Shown: positions 1 to 9,021 of the stretch, one piece after another
Numbering within the stretch: the first letter of the stretch is position 1
How the letters are laid out: the number at the start of each line of letters is the position of its first letter
Origin: Microbacterium indicum DSM 19969
Lineage (GTDB): Bacteria > Actinomycetota > Actinomycetes > Actinomycetales > Microbacteriaceae
Direction: 5' to 3'
Length of the DNA stretch: 64,000 nt
Assembly (NCBI RefSeq): GCF_000422385.1
Contig: NZ_AULR01000016.1
Location: 1 to 64,000, forward strand
Program-made: the position numbers and the translations under genes
Notes under the pieces: model-generated
Database searches by the model: none
Seen by the model: the letters and a program-made list of their open reading frames with translations, nothing else
Told to the model about the DNA's origin: nothing

Positions 1-269
1 GACAGATACGCCGCCGCGCGGCGGAGGACCTCGTTCTCCTGCTCGAGCAGACGGTTCCGCTTCTTCAGCTCACGGATCTCCGCCGCCTCGGTCCGCGACT
101 GGCCGGGCTTCGGACCTTCATCGATGTCAGCGCGACGTATCCACTTCTGCAGCGTCATTGGGTGAACACCGAAGTCTTTCGCGATCTGCTCGATCGTCAC
201 TCCGGGCTCACGGTTCCGCGCGACGCGCACAACGTCGTCACGGAACTCGGACGGGTAGGGCTTGGGCAC
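1..269 (-). CDS. IS3 family transposase OrfA (3' end cut by window edge)
   Basis: OrfA of an IS3 element, the DNA-binding half of a two-frame transposase normally joined to OrfB (DDE nuclease) by programmed frameshifting. About 89 residues are visible. They open with MPKPYPSEFRDDVVRVAR, followed by a helix-turn-helix (IAKDFGVHPMTLQKWIRRAD, residues about 30-49) and a leucine-zipper-like end (LKKRNRLLEQENEVLRR). The GTG start at 267-269 is chosen because AAGGA lies 7 nt upstream and no better start exists. The last codons read AAYLS, typical of the final part of OrfA, so little is missing from this frame. OrfB should lie left of the window. Confidence 0.88.
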   Translation of the reverse strand, partial: MPKPYPSEFRDDVVRVARNREPGVTIEQIAKDFGVHPMTLQKWIRRADIDEGPKPGQSRTEAAEIRELKKRNRLLEQENEVLRRAAAYL

Positions 270-337
270 AGCAACATCCTTCCAGGCCCACCCCGCGGGC
301 AAGCCAAATCAGATGTCACCTATCCGTGCAGCAGTCC
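1..337 (-). mobile_element. IS3-family insertion sequence, one end only
   Basis: The element enters from the left window edge and contains orfA on the minus strand. The stretch of about 35 bases around 305-337, upstream of orfA, carries the TGTCACCTATCC-like sequence I associate with IS3 element ends. Immediately after it, recombinase coding sequence resumes near 338, so the junction is placed at about 337. The exact terminal repeat and target duplication cannot be fixed because the other end lies outside the window. Confidence 0.7.
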
Positions 338-942
338 CGGTACCTACGAATACTTCATCTGCACCTCCAAGCAGCGACGGCTCTGCAGCACCCCGCGATC
401 CGCATGGAGACCGTCGAGGCGCATGTCGCTGCCGAGGTCGCGAGGGAGAGCTACGACCCGAAGATGATCGACGGCATGAGCGAGCTGGTGAGCGGCGCCG
501 TCGACGATCTTCTCGCCGCTGACCGAGAAGCCAAGGCGCAGATGCGCAAGCAGCTCGACACACTCGAAGCCCAAGAAGAGCGCCTGATCGACCTCGCAGC
601 ATCAGGCGCGATCGATGTCCCGAAGGTCAGAGAGAGGATCGAGAAGACGACACTCCAGAAAGCAGCACTGAAGGAGAAGCTTGCGCAGGCCAGCGACCGC
701 CTCAAGTACGGAGCCGAGCAGGCGCTCGCCTACCTCGATCTCCTCCGCATTCCCGGCGAGCTGTACCAGCGCGCGCCGGTGGCTGCGCGTCGCGATCTTC
801 TGACGGCGTTCTTCGAGAAGCTGTACATCCACGTCGAAGGTGATGCCATTCGCGTGAAGAGCGTACGGAGCAGCGCCAACGGCGCCATCCGTGAGTTCAT
901 GGAGCAACTCGAGGCGAGCGCCGACGAACGTGCAGAGAAAAC

Positions 943-974
943 AAGAACTCCCCGTGTACCGACGGGGAGTTCTT
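943..974 (-). terminator. terminator downstream of tRNA-Gln
   Basis: A perfect 13-bp inverted repeat (arms 943-955 and 962-974) with a 6-nt loop. Read on the minus strand it lies about 50 nt past the tRNA-Gln 3' end and is followed by GTTTTCTCT, so it fits a factor-independent terminator for the tRNA. The recombinase remnant runs into it from the other side. Confidence 0.8.
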
Positions 975-1022
975 CAATTGCTAGCTCTAGTTCTCTCATC
1001 TCTGGTTTGAGGAAGAACGCTA

Positions 1023-1097
1023 TGGCTGGGGTACCTGGACTCGAACCAAGAACAACTGAACCAGAATCAGCCGTGTTGCCAATTACACCATACCCCA
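1023..1097 (-). tRNA. tRNA-Gln (anticodon CTG)
   Basis: The minus strand folds as a tRNA. The acceptor TGGGGTA pairs with TACCCCA and is followed by G and an encoded CCA (1023-1025). The anticodon stem GCTGA/TCAGT encloses loop TTCTGGT, giving anticodon CTG. The T-arm contains GGTTCGAGTCC. It lies directly downstream of gltX. In actinobacteria that lack GlnRS, GluRS charges tRNA-Gln with Glu and GatCAB amidates it, so the neighbour probably supplies the first step. Confidence 0.95.
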
Positions 1098-1131
1098 AGG
1101 GCGTTCCGGCCTGTCGCCGTCACAAGGGACT

Positions 1132-1160
1132 ACTTTACGCGAGACAGGCCGGTACGCCAA
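1132..1160 (-). promoter_or_regulatory. promoter of tRNA-Gln
   Basis: Minus-strand -35 TTGGCG (1155-1160), 17-nt spacer and -10 TAAAGT (1132-1137), placed about 35 nt upstream of the mature tRNA 5' end. This is a good sigma-70-type match lying just past the gltX stop, so the tRNA probably has its own promoter. Confidence 0.65.
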
Positions 1161-1188
1161 ACCGGAACGGGATCCGGGGCGTGTCGCG

Positions 1189-2703
1189 CTACTCCCCCGC
1201 GGGCTGAGCGGCCGCGAAGGCGGCGAGGCGCGCGATCGTGCGCTCCTTGCCGAGCAGCTCCATCGACTCGAACAGCGGCGGCGAGACGCGGCGACCCGAG
1301 ATCGCGACGCGCGGTGCGCCGTAGGCGACGCGCGGCTTGAGCTCCAGCCCGTCGATCAGGGCGGCCGCGAGGGCCTCCTGGATCGGCTCGGCGCGGAAGT
1401 CGGAGACGCCCTCGAGGGCCACGACGGAGGCCGCGAGGATCGCGGCGGTGTCGCCCTTGAGCCCCGACACCGCGTCGTCGTCGTACGCGATCTCGTCGGT
1501 GAAGAGGAAGCCCAGCATGCCCGGGGCGTCGCCCAGGAGCTGGAGGCGCGGCTGCACGAGCGGCGCGGCCGCCGCGACGAGCGCGAGGTCCTCGGCGCTC
1601 GGCGTCTCTCCCAGCACGCCGCCCTTCTGCAGGTACGGCACGAGGCGCGACGCGAAGTCGTCGGCCTCCAGCAGGCGGATGTGGTCGCCGTTGATCGACT
1701 CGGCCTTCTTCTGGTCGAAGCGGGCCGGGTTCGGGTTCACCTTCTCGATGTCGAAGGCCGCGACGAGCTCGTCGAGCGAGAACACGTCGCGGTCGGGGCC
1801 GATCGACCAGCCCAGCAGCGCGAGGTAGTTGAGCAGGCCCTCGTGGACGAAGCCCTTGTCGCGCTGCAGGAAGAGGTCGGCGCGGGGGTCGCGCTTCGAG
1901 AGCTTCTTGTTGCCGTCGCCGAGGACGAGCGGCATGTGGCCGAAGCGCGGGATGAACGTCGCGACGCCCGCCTCGATGAGCGCGCGGTAGAGCACGATCT
2001 GCCGGCCCGTCGAGGGCATGAGGTCCTCGCCGCGCAGAACGTGGGTGATCCCCATGAGCGCGTCGTCGACGGGGTTCACGAACGTGTACAGCGGGATCCC
2101 GTTGGGGCGCACGATCACGAAGTCGGGGAACGAGCCGGCGGGGAACGTGACCTCGCCGCGGATCAGGTCGACGTAGGTGATGTCCTCGTCGGGCACGCGC
2201 AGGCGCAGCGCGGGCTGGCGGCCCTCGGCACGGAACGCCGCGCGCTCGTCGTCGCTCAGGTCGCGGTCGAAGTTGTCGTAGCCCTGCTCCTTGGGGCGCC
2301 CGGCGGCCTCGTTGCGCGCGTCGATCTCCTCGCTCGTCGAGAACGACTCGTAGACGAGCCCCTTCTCGATGAGTGTGTCGAGCACCTCGCGGTGCAGCCC
2401 GTGGCGCTCCGACTGGCGGTACGGCTCGTGCGGGCCGCCGACCTCGACGCCCTCGTCCCAATCGATGTGCAGCCAGCGCAACGCCTCGAGGATCTGCTCG
2501 TAGCTCTCCTGGCTGTCGCGGTTCGCGTCGGTGTCCTCGATGCGGAACACGAGCTTGCCGCCGTTGTGGCGGGCGTACGCCCAGTTGAACAGCGCCGTGC
2601 GGATCAGGCCGACGTGCGGCAGGCCGGTGGGCGACGGGCAGAAGCGGACGCGGACGTCGCTTCCCGTGGCCGTCGTGGTGCGGGGATCGGGTGCAGAAGA
2701 CAT
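1189..2703 (-). CDS. gltX: glutamate--tRNA ligase
   Basis: Class I glutamyl-tRNA synthetase, 504 residues, the usual length. The HIGH-type signature [10 protein letters not shown] is at residues 23-32 and the KMSKS-type KLSKR at 267-271. The catalytic core is followed by an all-helical anticodon-binding region. It charges tRNA-Glu and, in organisms without GlnRS, presumably tRNA-Gln as well; a tRNA-Gln gene lies just downstream. The ATG at 2701-2703 has no convincing ribosome-binding site, but TAGGAT ends 7 nt upstream (2711-2716). The mRNA therefore probably starts at or next to the start codon. The FAH-family gene lies 56 nt upstream on the same strand. Confidence 0.96.
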   Translation of the reverse strand: MSSAPDPRTTTATGSDVRVRFCPSPTGLPHVGLIRTALFNWAYARHNGGKLVFRIEDTDANRDSQESYEQILEALRWLHIDWDEGVEVGGPHEPYRQSERHGLHREVLDTLIEKGLVYESFSTSEEIDARNEAAGRPKEQGYDNFDRDLSDDERAAFRAEGRQPALRLRVPDEDITYVDLIRGEVTFPAGSFPDFVIVRPNGIPLYTFVNPVDDALMGITHVLRGEDLMPSTGRQIVLYRALIEAGVATFIPRFGHMPLVLGDGNKKLSKRDPRADLFLQRDKGFVHEGLLNYLALLGWSIGPDRDVFSLDELVAAFDIEKVNPNPARFDQKKAESINGDHIRLLEADDFASRLVPYLQKGGVLGETPSAEDLALVAAAAPLVQPRLQLLGDAPGMLGFLFTDEIAYDDDAVSGLKGDTAAILAASVVALEGVSDFRAEPIQEALAAALIDGLELKPRVAYGAPRVAISGRRVSPPLFESMELLGKERTIARLAAFAAAQPAGE

Positions 2704-2710
2704 CACCCCG

Positions 2711-2716
2711 ATCCTA
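2711..2716 (-). promoter_or_regulatory. -10 element of gltX (leaderless type)
   Basis: TAGGAT on the minus strand, 7 nt before the ATG of gltX. There is no Shine-Dalgarno sequence in between, so transcription should begin at or next to the start codon. Confidence 0.5.
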
Positions 2717-2759
2717 GTCGCCCGACCTGCCCGATCCCCGGGGACCGCCGGCGCCGGGG

Positions 2760-3524
2760 TCAGGCGTCGCGCGCGGGGTTGCGCAGGATCCCGATGCCTG
2801 GGATCTCGACCTCGACGACGTCGCCCGCCGAGAAGGGCCCGACGCCCGCCGGCGTGCCCGTCAGGACGATGTCGCCCGGGAGCAGCGTGAACGCGGCCGT
2901 GACGTACTCGATGATCGTCGGGACGTCGAAGATCATGTCGGAGAAGGATCCGCGCTGCTTCTCGTCGCCGTTGAGGCGCGTGATGACCTCGCCCTTCGCG
3001 ACGTCGAACTCGGTCTCGATCGCGGGGCCGACGGGGCAGAACGTGTCCATGCCCTTGGCGCGCGCCCACTGGCCGTCGGTGCGCTGCAGGTCGCGCGCCG
3101 TCACGTCGTTCGCGACGGTGTAACCGAAGATCACGCTCGCCGCGTCCTCCTTCGCGATGTTCTTCGCGATCGCGCCGATGACGATCGCGAGCTCGCCCTC
3201 CCACTGCGTGTCGTCGGACTGCGACGGGCGCACGATGGCGTCGTTCGGCCCGATGACCGAGGTGTTCGGCTTGAAGAACAGCAGCGGCTCGGCAGGCGGC
3301 TCGCCGCCCATCTCCTGCGCGTGGTCGCGGTAGTTCTTGCCGACGCACACGACCTTGGAGCGCGGGATCACGGGGGCGAGCAGCGCGACGTCGCCGAGTG
3401 AGACGCGCTCCCCCGTCGTGTCGAAGCCGGCGAGGATCGGATCCCCCGTCAGGACGACCAGCTCGGTGCCGTCGACGATGCCGAACTTGATGGTGTCCTG
3501 GTGGCTGAAGCGCGCGATCCTCAC
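2760..3524 (-). CDS. fumarylacetoacetate hydrolase family protein
   Basis: 254-residue FAH-superfamily protein. A short N-terminal domain (about 1-55) precedes the catalytic fold, with GKNYRDH at 62-68, metal-ligand candidates E109 and E111 in [11 protein letters not shown]140 in ANDVTARD, and TGTPAGVG near 222-229. Members cleave carbon-carbon bonds of acylpyruvates, hydrate dienoates or decarboxylate oxaloacetate; the substrate cannot be read from the sequence. The start is GTG at 3522-3524. A TAAGGT hexamer whose first three bases are the ilvE stop codon lies 7 nt upstream, so this gene may have its own leaderless transcript inside the ilvE-gltX run. The position between ilvE and gltX is suggestive of amino acid metabolism but not diagnostic. 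Confidence 0.88.
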   Translation of the reverse strand: MRIARFSHQDTIKFGIVDGTELVVLTGDPILAGFDTTGERVSLGDVALLAPVIPRSKVVCVGKNYRDHAQEMGGEPPAEPLLFFKPNTSVIGPNDAIVRPSQSDDTQWEGELAIVIGAIAKNIAKEDAASVIFGYTVANDVTARDLQRTDGQWARAKGMDTFCPVGPAIETEFDVAKGEVITRLNGDEKQRGSFSDMIFDVPTIIEYVTAAFTLLPGDIVLTGTPAGVGPFSAGDVVEVEIPGIGILRNPARDA

Positions 3525-3531
3525 CGGCCCA

Positions 3532-3537
3532 ACCTTA
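3532..3537 (-). promoter_or_regulatory. -10 element of FAH-family gene, overlapping the ilvE stop
   Basis: TAAGGT on the minus strand, 7 nt before the GTG start. Its TAA is also the stop codon of ilvE. A promoter placed this way would let the FAH-gltX part be expressed separately from ilvE. Confidence 0.4.
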
Positions 3538-4635
3538 CGCGTCGAGGCGGTACAGCCAGCCGTGCGTGTCCTCGCGGCGGCCGTACTGGATGTCGGTCAG
3601 CTCCTCGCGGAGCGAGAGGGCGAGCGATCCCGTGGGCTGTTCGTCGGAGAAGCCCGCTCCCTTGAGCTCGCCGATCGGCGTCACCACGGCGGCGGTGCCG
3701 CAGGCGAAGACCTCGACGATGTCGCCCGAGGCGACGCCGTCGCGCCACTCCTGGAGCGAGACGGGGCGCTCCTCGATCGTGTGGCCGCGGTCGGCCGCGA
3801 GCTGGAGGAGCGACGAGCGCGTCACGCCCTCGAGGATCGAGTCGCTCTGCGGGGTCACAAGCGTGCCGTCCTTCATGACGAAGACGATGTTCATGCCGCC
3901 GAGCTCCTCGACGTTGCCGCGCGAGTCGAGGAACACGACCTGGTCGCAGCCCTGCGCCGAGGCCTCCTGCTGGGGCAGCAGCGACGCGGCGTAGTTGCCG
4001 CCCGTCTTCGCGAATCCGGTGCCGCCGTCGGCCGCGCGGGCGTAGGTCTCGCTGAGCCAGATCGACACGGGCTTGACGCCGCCCGAGAAGTACGCGCCCG
4101 ACGGGCTGCCGATCACGTAGAAGTTGTACTTCTTCGCGGGGCGCACGCCGAGGAACGCCTCCTTCGCGAACATGAACGGGCGCAGGTACAGCGTCTGGTC
4201 GTCGCCCGAGGGCACCCAGTCGCCGTCGACCGCGATGAACTCCTTGAGCGCCTGCAGGAAGAACTCCTCGGGCAGCTCGGGCATCGCGAGGCGGCGGGCC
4301 GAGCGGTTGAAGCGGCGCGCGTTCATCTCGGGGCGGAACGTGTAGATCGCGCCGTCGGCGTGACGGTACGCCTTCATGCCCTCGAAGATCTCCTGAGCGT
4401 AATGCAGGACGGCCGCGGCCGGATCCATCGCGATGGGACCGTACGCCTGGACCCGCGGGCGGTGCCAGCCGCCACGGTCCGACCAGCAGATGTCGACCAT
4501 GTGGTCGGTGAAGACCGTCCCGAAGCCCGGGTCCTCGAGCAGCGCGGCGCGCTCCTCGGCGCTCCGCGGCGCGGGGTTGGGCTTCACGAGGAAGGTCAGC
4601 TGGTCGGGCTTCGGGGGAAGGAGGTTCAGTTCCAT
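3535..4635 (-). CDS. ilvE: branched-chain amino acid aminotransferase
   Basis: 366-residue class IV (fold type IV) PLP aminotransferase of the long IlvE type found in actinobacteria. It transfers the amino group between glutamate and 2-oxo acids in the last step of Leu, Ile and Val synthesis. The PLP lysine is K210 in GFAKTGGNYAASL. Earlier conserved blocks include GPIAMDPAAAVLHYAQEIFEG (residues about 66-86) and LYLRPFMFA (149-157), and ELGGMNIVF follows. The ATG start at 4635 is preceded by an AGGA motif. leuB lies 44 nt upstream on the same strand, so the two leucine-pathway genes are probably co-transcribed. Confidence 0.95.
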   Translation of the reverse strand: MELNLLPPKPDQLTFLVKPNPAPRSAEERAALLEDPGFGTVFTDHMVDICWSDRGGWHRPRVQAYGPIAMDPAAAVLHYAQEIFEGMKAYRHADGAIYTFRPEMNARRFNRSARRLAMPELPEEFFLQALKEFIAVDGDWVPSGDDQTLYLRPFMFAKEAFLGVRPAKKYNFYVIGSPSGAYFSGGVKPVSIWLSETYARAADGGTGFAKTGGNYAASLLPQQEASAQGCDQVVFLDSRGNVEELGGMNIVFVMKDGTLVTPQSDSILEGVTRSSLLQLAADRGHTIEERPVSLQEWRDGVASGDIVEVFACGTAAVVTPIGELKGAGFSDEQPTGSLALSLREELTDIQYGRREDTHGWLYRLDA

Positions 4636-4679
4636 GGTCGTCCTGTCTCAGTTCATCCGCGTGCGGTGCGCGGGAGTCG

Positions 4680-5732
4680 TCATGCGGCGAGCCGCGCCGC
4701 GATGGCCGATCCGATCTCGGCCGTGGTCCGGGGCGCGTCGCCGCGGTCTGCGATGTCCTCTTCGATCGCACGCGTGAGGTTGCGCGCCTCGCTCTCGAGC
4801 CCGAGGTGTTCGAGCAGGAGCGCGACGGATCCGATCGCGGCCGTGGGGTCGGCCTTCTGGAGGCCCGCGATGTCGGGAGCCGAACCGTGGACGGGCTCGA
4901 ACATCGACGGGTGGTCGCCGGCGGGGTTGAGGTTGCCGGATGCGGCCAGACCGATGCCGCCCGTGATGGCGCCGGCGAGGTCGGTCAGGATGTCTCCGAA
5001 GAGGTTGTCGGTGACGATGACGTCGAAGCGCGAGGGGTTCTGGACCATGTGGATCGTGGCCGCGTCGACGTGCATATAGTCTACGGCCACTGCGGGGAAC
5101 TCCCCGCCCACCTCGCGGACGATCCGCGCCCAGAGCTTGCCCGCGTTGACCATCACGTTGGTCTTGTGCACGAAGGTCAGGCGCCCCGATCGCTTCGCCG
5201 CGAGGTCGAAGGCGTAGCGGACGACGCGCTCGACGCCGTGCGCCGTGTTCACGCCGAGCTCGTTCGCGATCTCGTGCGGGGTGCCCTCCCGGATCACCCC
5301 TCCGTTGCCGACGTACGAACCCTCGGTGCCCTCGCGGACGACGACGAAGTCGACCTCGCCCGCGTCGGCGAGCGGGCCCGGAACGGTCGCGTAGAGCTTC
5401 GACGGGCGCAGGTTGACGTAGTGGTCGAGCGAGAAGCGCAGCTTCAGGAGCAGCCCGCGCTCAATGTTCGCGTCGCGCAGGCGCGGGTCGTTCGGAACGC
5501 CGCCGACGGCGCCCAGGAGGATCGCGTCGTGCGCGTCGATCGCCGCGAGGTCCTCGTCCGTCAGGACGTCGCCCGTCGCGAGGAAGCGGTCGGCGCCGAG
5601 CGAGAAGCGGGTCTTCTCGAAGAGGACGTCGCTGCCCACCGTCGCGGCGTCGAGCGCCTTCTCGGCTTCGGCGATGACCTCGGGGCCGATGCCGTCACCA
5701 GGGATGACGGCGAGCTTCACGACACGGGACAT
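4680..5732 (-). CDS. leuB: 3-isopropylmalate dehydrogenase
   Basis: 350-residue NAD-dependent dehydrogenase that oxidises and decarboxylates 3-isopropylmalate in leucine synthesis. GDGIGPEV is at residues 11-18, the substrate-binding arginine block includes [10 protein letters not shown] (about 91-100), and the metal-binding signature [10 protein letters not shown] is in the second half. The overall sequence is of the actinobacterial LeuB type rather than isocitrate or tartrate dehydrogenase. AAGGAG lies 7 nt upstream of the ATG. ilvE follows 44 nt downstream. The exporter gene ends 13 nt upstream on the same strand. Confidence 0.95.
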   Translation of the reverse strand: MSRVVKLAVIPGDGIGPEVIAEAEKALDAATVGSDVLFEKTRFSLGADRFLATGDVLTDEDLAAIDAHDAILLGAVGGVPNDPRLRDANIERGLLLKLRFSLDHYVNLRPSKLYATVPGPLADAGEVDFVVVREGTEGSYVGNGGVIREGTPHEIANELGVNTAHGVERVVRYAFDLAAKRSGRLTFVHKTNVMVNAGKLWARIVREVGGEFPAVAVDYMHVDAATIHMVQNPSRFDVIVTDNLFGDILTDLAGAITGGIGLAASGNLNPAGDHPSMFEPVHGSAPDIAGLQKADPTAAIGSVALLLEHLGLESEARNLTRAIEEDIADRGDAPRTTAEIGSAIAARLAA

Positions 5733-5745
5733 TGCACTCCTTGAT

Positions 5746-7269
5746 TCAGTGACGACGGCGTCGTTCCAGGGTAGTCGCCGCGACGACGCCCGCCGCGACG
5801 GTGAGGACGGCGCCGAGGATCGAGGTCGTGACCACTCCCCCGTCGAACGCGTCGGCGGCGGCCGCGCGCAGGCTCTCGCCCACGGGCCCGCCGATCGCCT
5901 GCGCCTCGTTGACCGCGCCGGCGAGCGTCTCGCGCGCCTGCGCCGCCGATTCCTCCGGCACGCCGGCCGGCAGGACGAGGTGGCCGCGGTACCAGGCGGT
6001 GAGCGCGCCCCCGAGGATCGAGGTGCCGAGGACGGCGCCGAACTCGTACGCCGTCTCGCTCACCGCGCTCGCGGCCCCGGCCTTCGCGGGAGGGGCGGAC
6101 GAGACGATGAGCTCGCCCGAGATCGCCTGCGCCGCGCCCGTCCCGCCGCCGATCAGCATGAACGCGACGACGATCGCCCAGAGCCCGTGCGCGCCCGCGA
6201 GCGCGACGAGGAGGAAGCCCGCGACCGCGAGCACGAGGACCGTCGGGACGACGATCGACGCACGGAAGCGGCGCGCGACGGGCGTGATCGCGAGCCCCGC
6301 GATGATCGAGACGACGGCGCCGGGGATCAGCGAGACGCCCGCCATGAGCGGCGAGAGGCCGACGATCATCTGCAGGTGCTGCGACACGAAGTACAGGAAC
6401 CCGACGTAGCCCATGATGCAGCAGAGGTTCGTCGCGAGGGACCCCGCGAAGGTCGGGCGGCGGAACAGGCCCATGTCGAGCAGCGGGTGCGCCGAGCGCA
6501 GCTGGCGGCGCACGAAGATCCAGCCGAAGCCGAGCCCGATGGCGACCGGGACGAGGCCGATCCATCCGCTCACCGCGATCTCCTTGATGCCGTAGGCGAG
6601 CGGCGCGAGCGCGAGCATCGAGATGAGGATGCTCCAGCCGTCGATCGGGCCGGGCTGCGGGTCGCGGCTCTCCGTCACGAAGGCCGGGGCGAGCGCGAGG
6701 AGCAGCACGAGGATCGGGACCGCGACGAGGAACACGCTCTGCCACGGGAAGTGCTCGATGAGGACGCCGCCGAGGATCGGGCCGAGCGCGCCGCCCGCCG
6801 AGAACATGCCCGCCCAGATGGCGATCGCGAGGCGGCGCTGGTCGCGCTGGCGGAAGATCGAGCGCAGGAGCGACATCGTCGACGGCATGAGGGCCGCGCC
6901 GAAGACGCCCATGCCCGCGCGTGCGGCGATGAGGGCGATCGCCGTCGGGGCGAACGCCGCCGCGACAGAGAGGACCGTGAACCCGACGGCCCCGATGAGG
7001 AGCATGCGCCGCCGCCCGAAGCGATCGCCGAGGGATCCCGCTGTCACGAGCAGGCCGGCGAGCACGAGCGAGTACGCGTCGATGATCCACAGCTGCTCGG
7101 CGCTCGTCGGCTCGAGGTCGCGCGCGATCTCGGGGATCGCGAAGTTGAGGATGGTGTTGTCCATCGACACGAGCAGCACGGGCAGCATGAGCACGGCGAG
7201 CGCGACCCAGCCGCGCCAATCGGCCTTGGGGCCATCGGTCGCGATCTGATCGGTGGGGGTCATGCTCAT
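5746..7269 (-). CDS. MFS multidrug exporter, EmrB/QacA (DHA2) type
   Basis: 507-residue inner-membrane protein with about 14 hydrophobic segments. It has the DHA2-family N-terminal motif [17 protein letters not shown] (an aspartate within the first transmembrane helix), the loop motif [14 protein letters not shown] (motif A) and an antiporter-type motif C region ([11 protein letters not shown]). Members exchange protons for drugs, dyes or metabolites; the substrate is not deducible. A GAAGAG sequence precedes the ATG at 7267-7269. It is 82 nt downstream of serA and 13 nt upstream of leuB on the same strand, so it may be carried on an amino-acid-synthesis transcript. A role in exporting an amino acid or analogue is possible but unproven. 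Confidence 0.9.
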   Translation of the reverse strand: MSMTPTDQIATDGPKADWRGWVALAVLMLPVLLVSMDNTILNFAIPEIARDLEPTSAEQLWIIDAYSLVLAGLLVTAGSLGDRFGRRRMLLIGAVGFTVLSVAAAFAPTAIALIAARAGMGVFGAALMPSTMSLLRSIFRQRDQRRLAIAIWAGMFSAGGALGPILGGVLIEHFPWQSVFLVAVPILVLLLALAPAFVTESRDPQPGPIDGWSILISMLALAPLAYGIKEIAVSGWIGLVPVAIGLGFGWIFVRRQLRSAHPLLDMGLFRRPTFAGSLATNLCCIMGYVGFLYFVSQHLQMIVGLSPLMAGVSLIPGAVVSIIAGLAITPVARRFRASIVVPTVLVLAVAGFLLVALAGAHGLWAIVVAFMLIGGGTGAAQAISGELIVSSAPPAKAGAASAVSETAYEFGAVLGTSILGGALTAWYRGHLVLPAGVPEESAAQARETLAGAVNEAQAIGGPVGESLRAAAADAFDGGVVTTSILGAVLTVAAGVVAATTLERRRRH

Positions 7270-7351
7270 GATGCGCTGCTCTTCTGGTGGGGTGCGGGCG
7301 CGGGAGCGCCCCGCCGACCGGATGACCGACGGGGCGCCTCGCGGCGAGGCG

Positions 7352-8944
7352 TCAGGCCTCGGTGATCTCGATCTGGCGGATGAGGCGGGCCTCGACCGTC
7401 GTGCCGAGCTCGGCGAGGAGCTCGTCGGGGACGCGCGAGTCGACCGTGATGACCGACAGCGCCTCGCCCGAGGTCGCGTGCGGCGCGACCTGCAGGCCCG
7501 CGATGTTGATGCCGGCGCGGCCGAAGGTCTCGCCGTAGACGCCGACGATGCCGGGGCGGTCGGTGTAGACCATCACCACGTGGTGCTCGGCGAGCGGGAC
7601 GTCGAGCTCGAAGCCGTTGATGCCGACAAGCTTCTGCACCATGCGCGTTCCCGCGAGCGTGCCCGCGACCTCGAGGACGGATCCGTCGGAGAGGGTCCCG
7701 CGCAGCGTCGTGAGGTTGCGGTACTCGGGGCTGTCCTTCTCGACCGTCAGGCGCGACTCGATGCCGCGCTGCTCGGCGAACAGGGGCGCGTTGACGTAGG
7801 AGACCGACTCGCTGACGACGTTCGTCAGGACGCCCTTGAGCGCCGCGAGCTTGTAGACCGACACGTCGTAGTCGGCGAGCTCGCCGCGGACCTCGATCTC
7901 GAGGTCGGTGAGGCCCGCCTGCGTGAGGCCGCTGAAGACCTGGCCGAGCTTCTCGACGAGCGCGATCCCGGGGCGGACGAACGGGTCGATCGCGCCGCCC
8001 GCGACGTTGACGGCGTCGGGGACGAGGTCGCCCTCGAGCGCGAGCTTGACCGACTTCGCGACCGAGACGCCCGCCTTCTCCTGGGCCTCGTCGGTCGAGG
8101 CGCCGAGGTGCGGCGTCGAGACGACGTTCGCCCGACCCGTCAGCGTCGTGTCGGCCGGCGGCTCGCTCGTGTAGACGTCGAGGCCGGCGCCGGCGATCTC
8201 GCCCGCGTCGAGCGCCTCCGCGAGCGCCTGCTCGTCGATGAGGCCGCCGCGGGCGACGTTGACGACGTAGGCCGTCTTCTTCATCGCCTTCAGCTGCTCG
8301 GCGCCGATCATGCCCGTCGTCTCGGGCGTCTTCGGCATGTGGATCGTGAGGAAGTCGGCCTGGGCGACGAGTTCGTCGAGGCTCAGCAGCTCGACGCCCA
8401 GCTGCTGGGCGCGCGCGGCCGACACGTAGGGGTCGAAGGCGACGACGCGCATGCCGAACGCCTGCATGCGGGCCGTGACGAGCGCACCGATGCGGCCGAG
8501 GCCGACGACGCCGAGCGTCTTCTCGAACAGCTCGGTCCCGGTGAAGGAGCTGCGCTTCCAGGCGCCGGTCGAGAGCGACGCGTCGGCCTGCGGGATGTGG
8601 CGCGCGAGGCTCACGATGTGGCCGCACGTCAGCTCGGCGGCCGAGATGATGTTCGACGTCGGCGCGTTGACGACCATGACGCCGGCCGTGGTCGCCGCCT
8701 TGATGTCGACGTTGTCGAGGCCGACGCCCGCGCGGGCGATGACCTTGAGGTTCGGCGCGTGCGAGATCGCCTCGGCGTCCATCTTCGTCGCCGAGCGGAT
8801 CAGGACGGCGCTCGCCGTCTCGAGGGCCGAGAAGAGCGACGAGCGGTCGGTTCCGTCGACCGATCGGACGTCGAAGTCGGGGCCGAGCGCCTCGATCGTG
8901 GCGGGAGAGAGCTGTTCGGCGAGCAGCACGACGGGTTTGGACAC
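7352..8944 (-). CDS. serA: D-3-phosphoglycerate dehydrogenase
   Basis: 530 residues, the long (type 1) form found in actinobacteria. It oxidises 3-phosphoglycerate to 3-phosphohydroxypyruvate, the first step of serine synthesis. The NAD-binding motif GLGRIG is at 148-153. The catalytic residues R232 (NVARGGLIDE), E261 (YTSEPP) and H279 (STPHLGAST) are all present. After the catalytic domain comes the intervening allosteric-substrate-binding domain and a C-terminal ACT domain (about 455-530), implying serine feedback. The GTG start at 8942-8944 has AAAGGA 7 nt upstream. The 77-nt gap behind it holds a short GTGAC/GTCAC inverted repeat of unknown meaning. Confidence 0.96.
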   Translation of the reverse strand: MSKPVVLLAEQLSPATIEALGPDFDVRSVDGTDRSSLFSALETASAVLIRSATKMDAEAISHAPNLKVIARAGVGLDNVDIKAATTAGVMVVNAPTSNIISAAELTCGHIVSLARHIPQADASLSTGAWKRSSFTGTELFEKTLGVVGLGRIGALVTARMQAFGMRVVAFDPYVSAARAQQLGVELLSLDELVAQADFLTIHMPKTPETTGMIGAEQLKAMKKTAYVVNVARGGLIDEQALAEALDAGEIAGAGLDVYTSEPPADTTLTGRANVVSTPHLGASTDEAQEKAGVSVAKSVKLALEGDLVPDAVNVAGGAIDPFVRPGIALVEKLGQVFSGLTQAGLTDLEIEVRGELADYDVSVYKLAALKGVLTNVVSESVSYVNAPLFAEQRGIESRLTVEKDSPEYRNLTTLRGTLSDGSVLEVAGTLAGTRMVQKLVGINGFELDVPLAEHHVVMVYTDRPGIVGVYGETFGRAGINIAGLQVAPHATSGEALSVITVDSRVPDELLAELGTTVEARLIRQIEITEA

Positions 8945-9021
8945 AGGCGGATCCTTTGTGTGACACGACGGGGGTCACGACGCGCCGCACGCGGGGCGCA
9001 CCGTGGATCCAGCCTAGTGCT

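Larger units (their letters stand above)
338..1207 (+). pseudogene. large serine recombinase remnant (C-terminal part), IS-disrupted and frameshifted
   Basis: The DNA encodes the C-terminal half of a large serine recombinase. Part of the zinc-ribbon (GTYEYFICTSKQRRLC, about 338-388) is followed by the coiled-coil domain (from AIRMETVEAHVAAEV, about 395) and the distal recombinase region, which ends recognisably near 930. The two parts are in different frames, with a shift near 384-392 that is probably a one-base loss in CTCTGCAGCACC. The catalytic N-terminal domain is missing because an IS3 element occupies the upstream DNA. The reading frame has no native stop: it runs through the tRNA-Gln terminator and antisense to the tRNA itself before stopping at 1207. 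Base composition is visibly less GC-rich than the neighbours, as expected for acquired DNA. It cannot encode a functional enzyme as it stands. Confidence 0.82.

Noticed and set aside
5464..7365. 633-codon plus-strand frame opposite the exporter gene
   Set aside because: Arg-Glu-Asp-rich shadow translation; the minus strand encodes a standard 14-helix transporter.
8945..9021. A riboswitch or attenuator upstream of serA
   Set aside because: The 77-nt leader contains only a short 5-bp inverted repeat and a normal ribosome-binding site; no known riboswitch pattern is recognisable.
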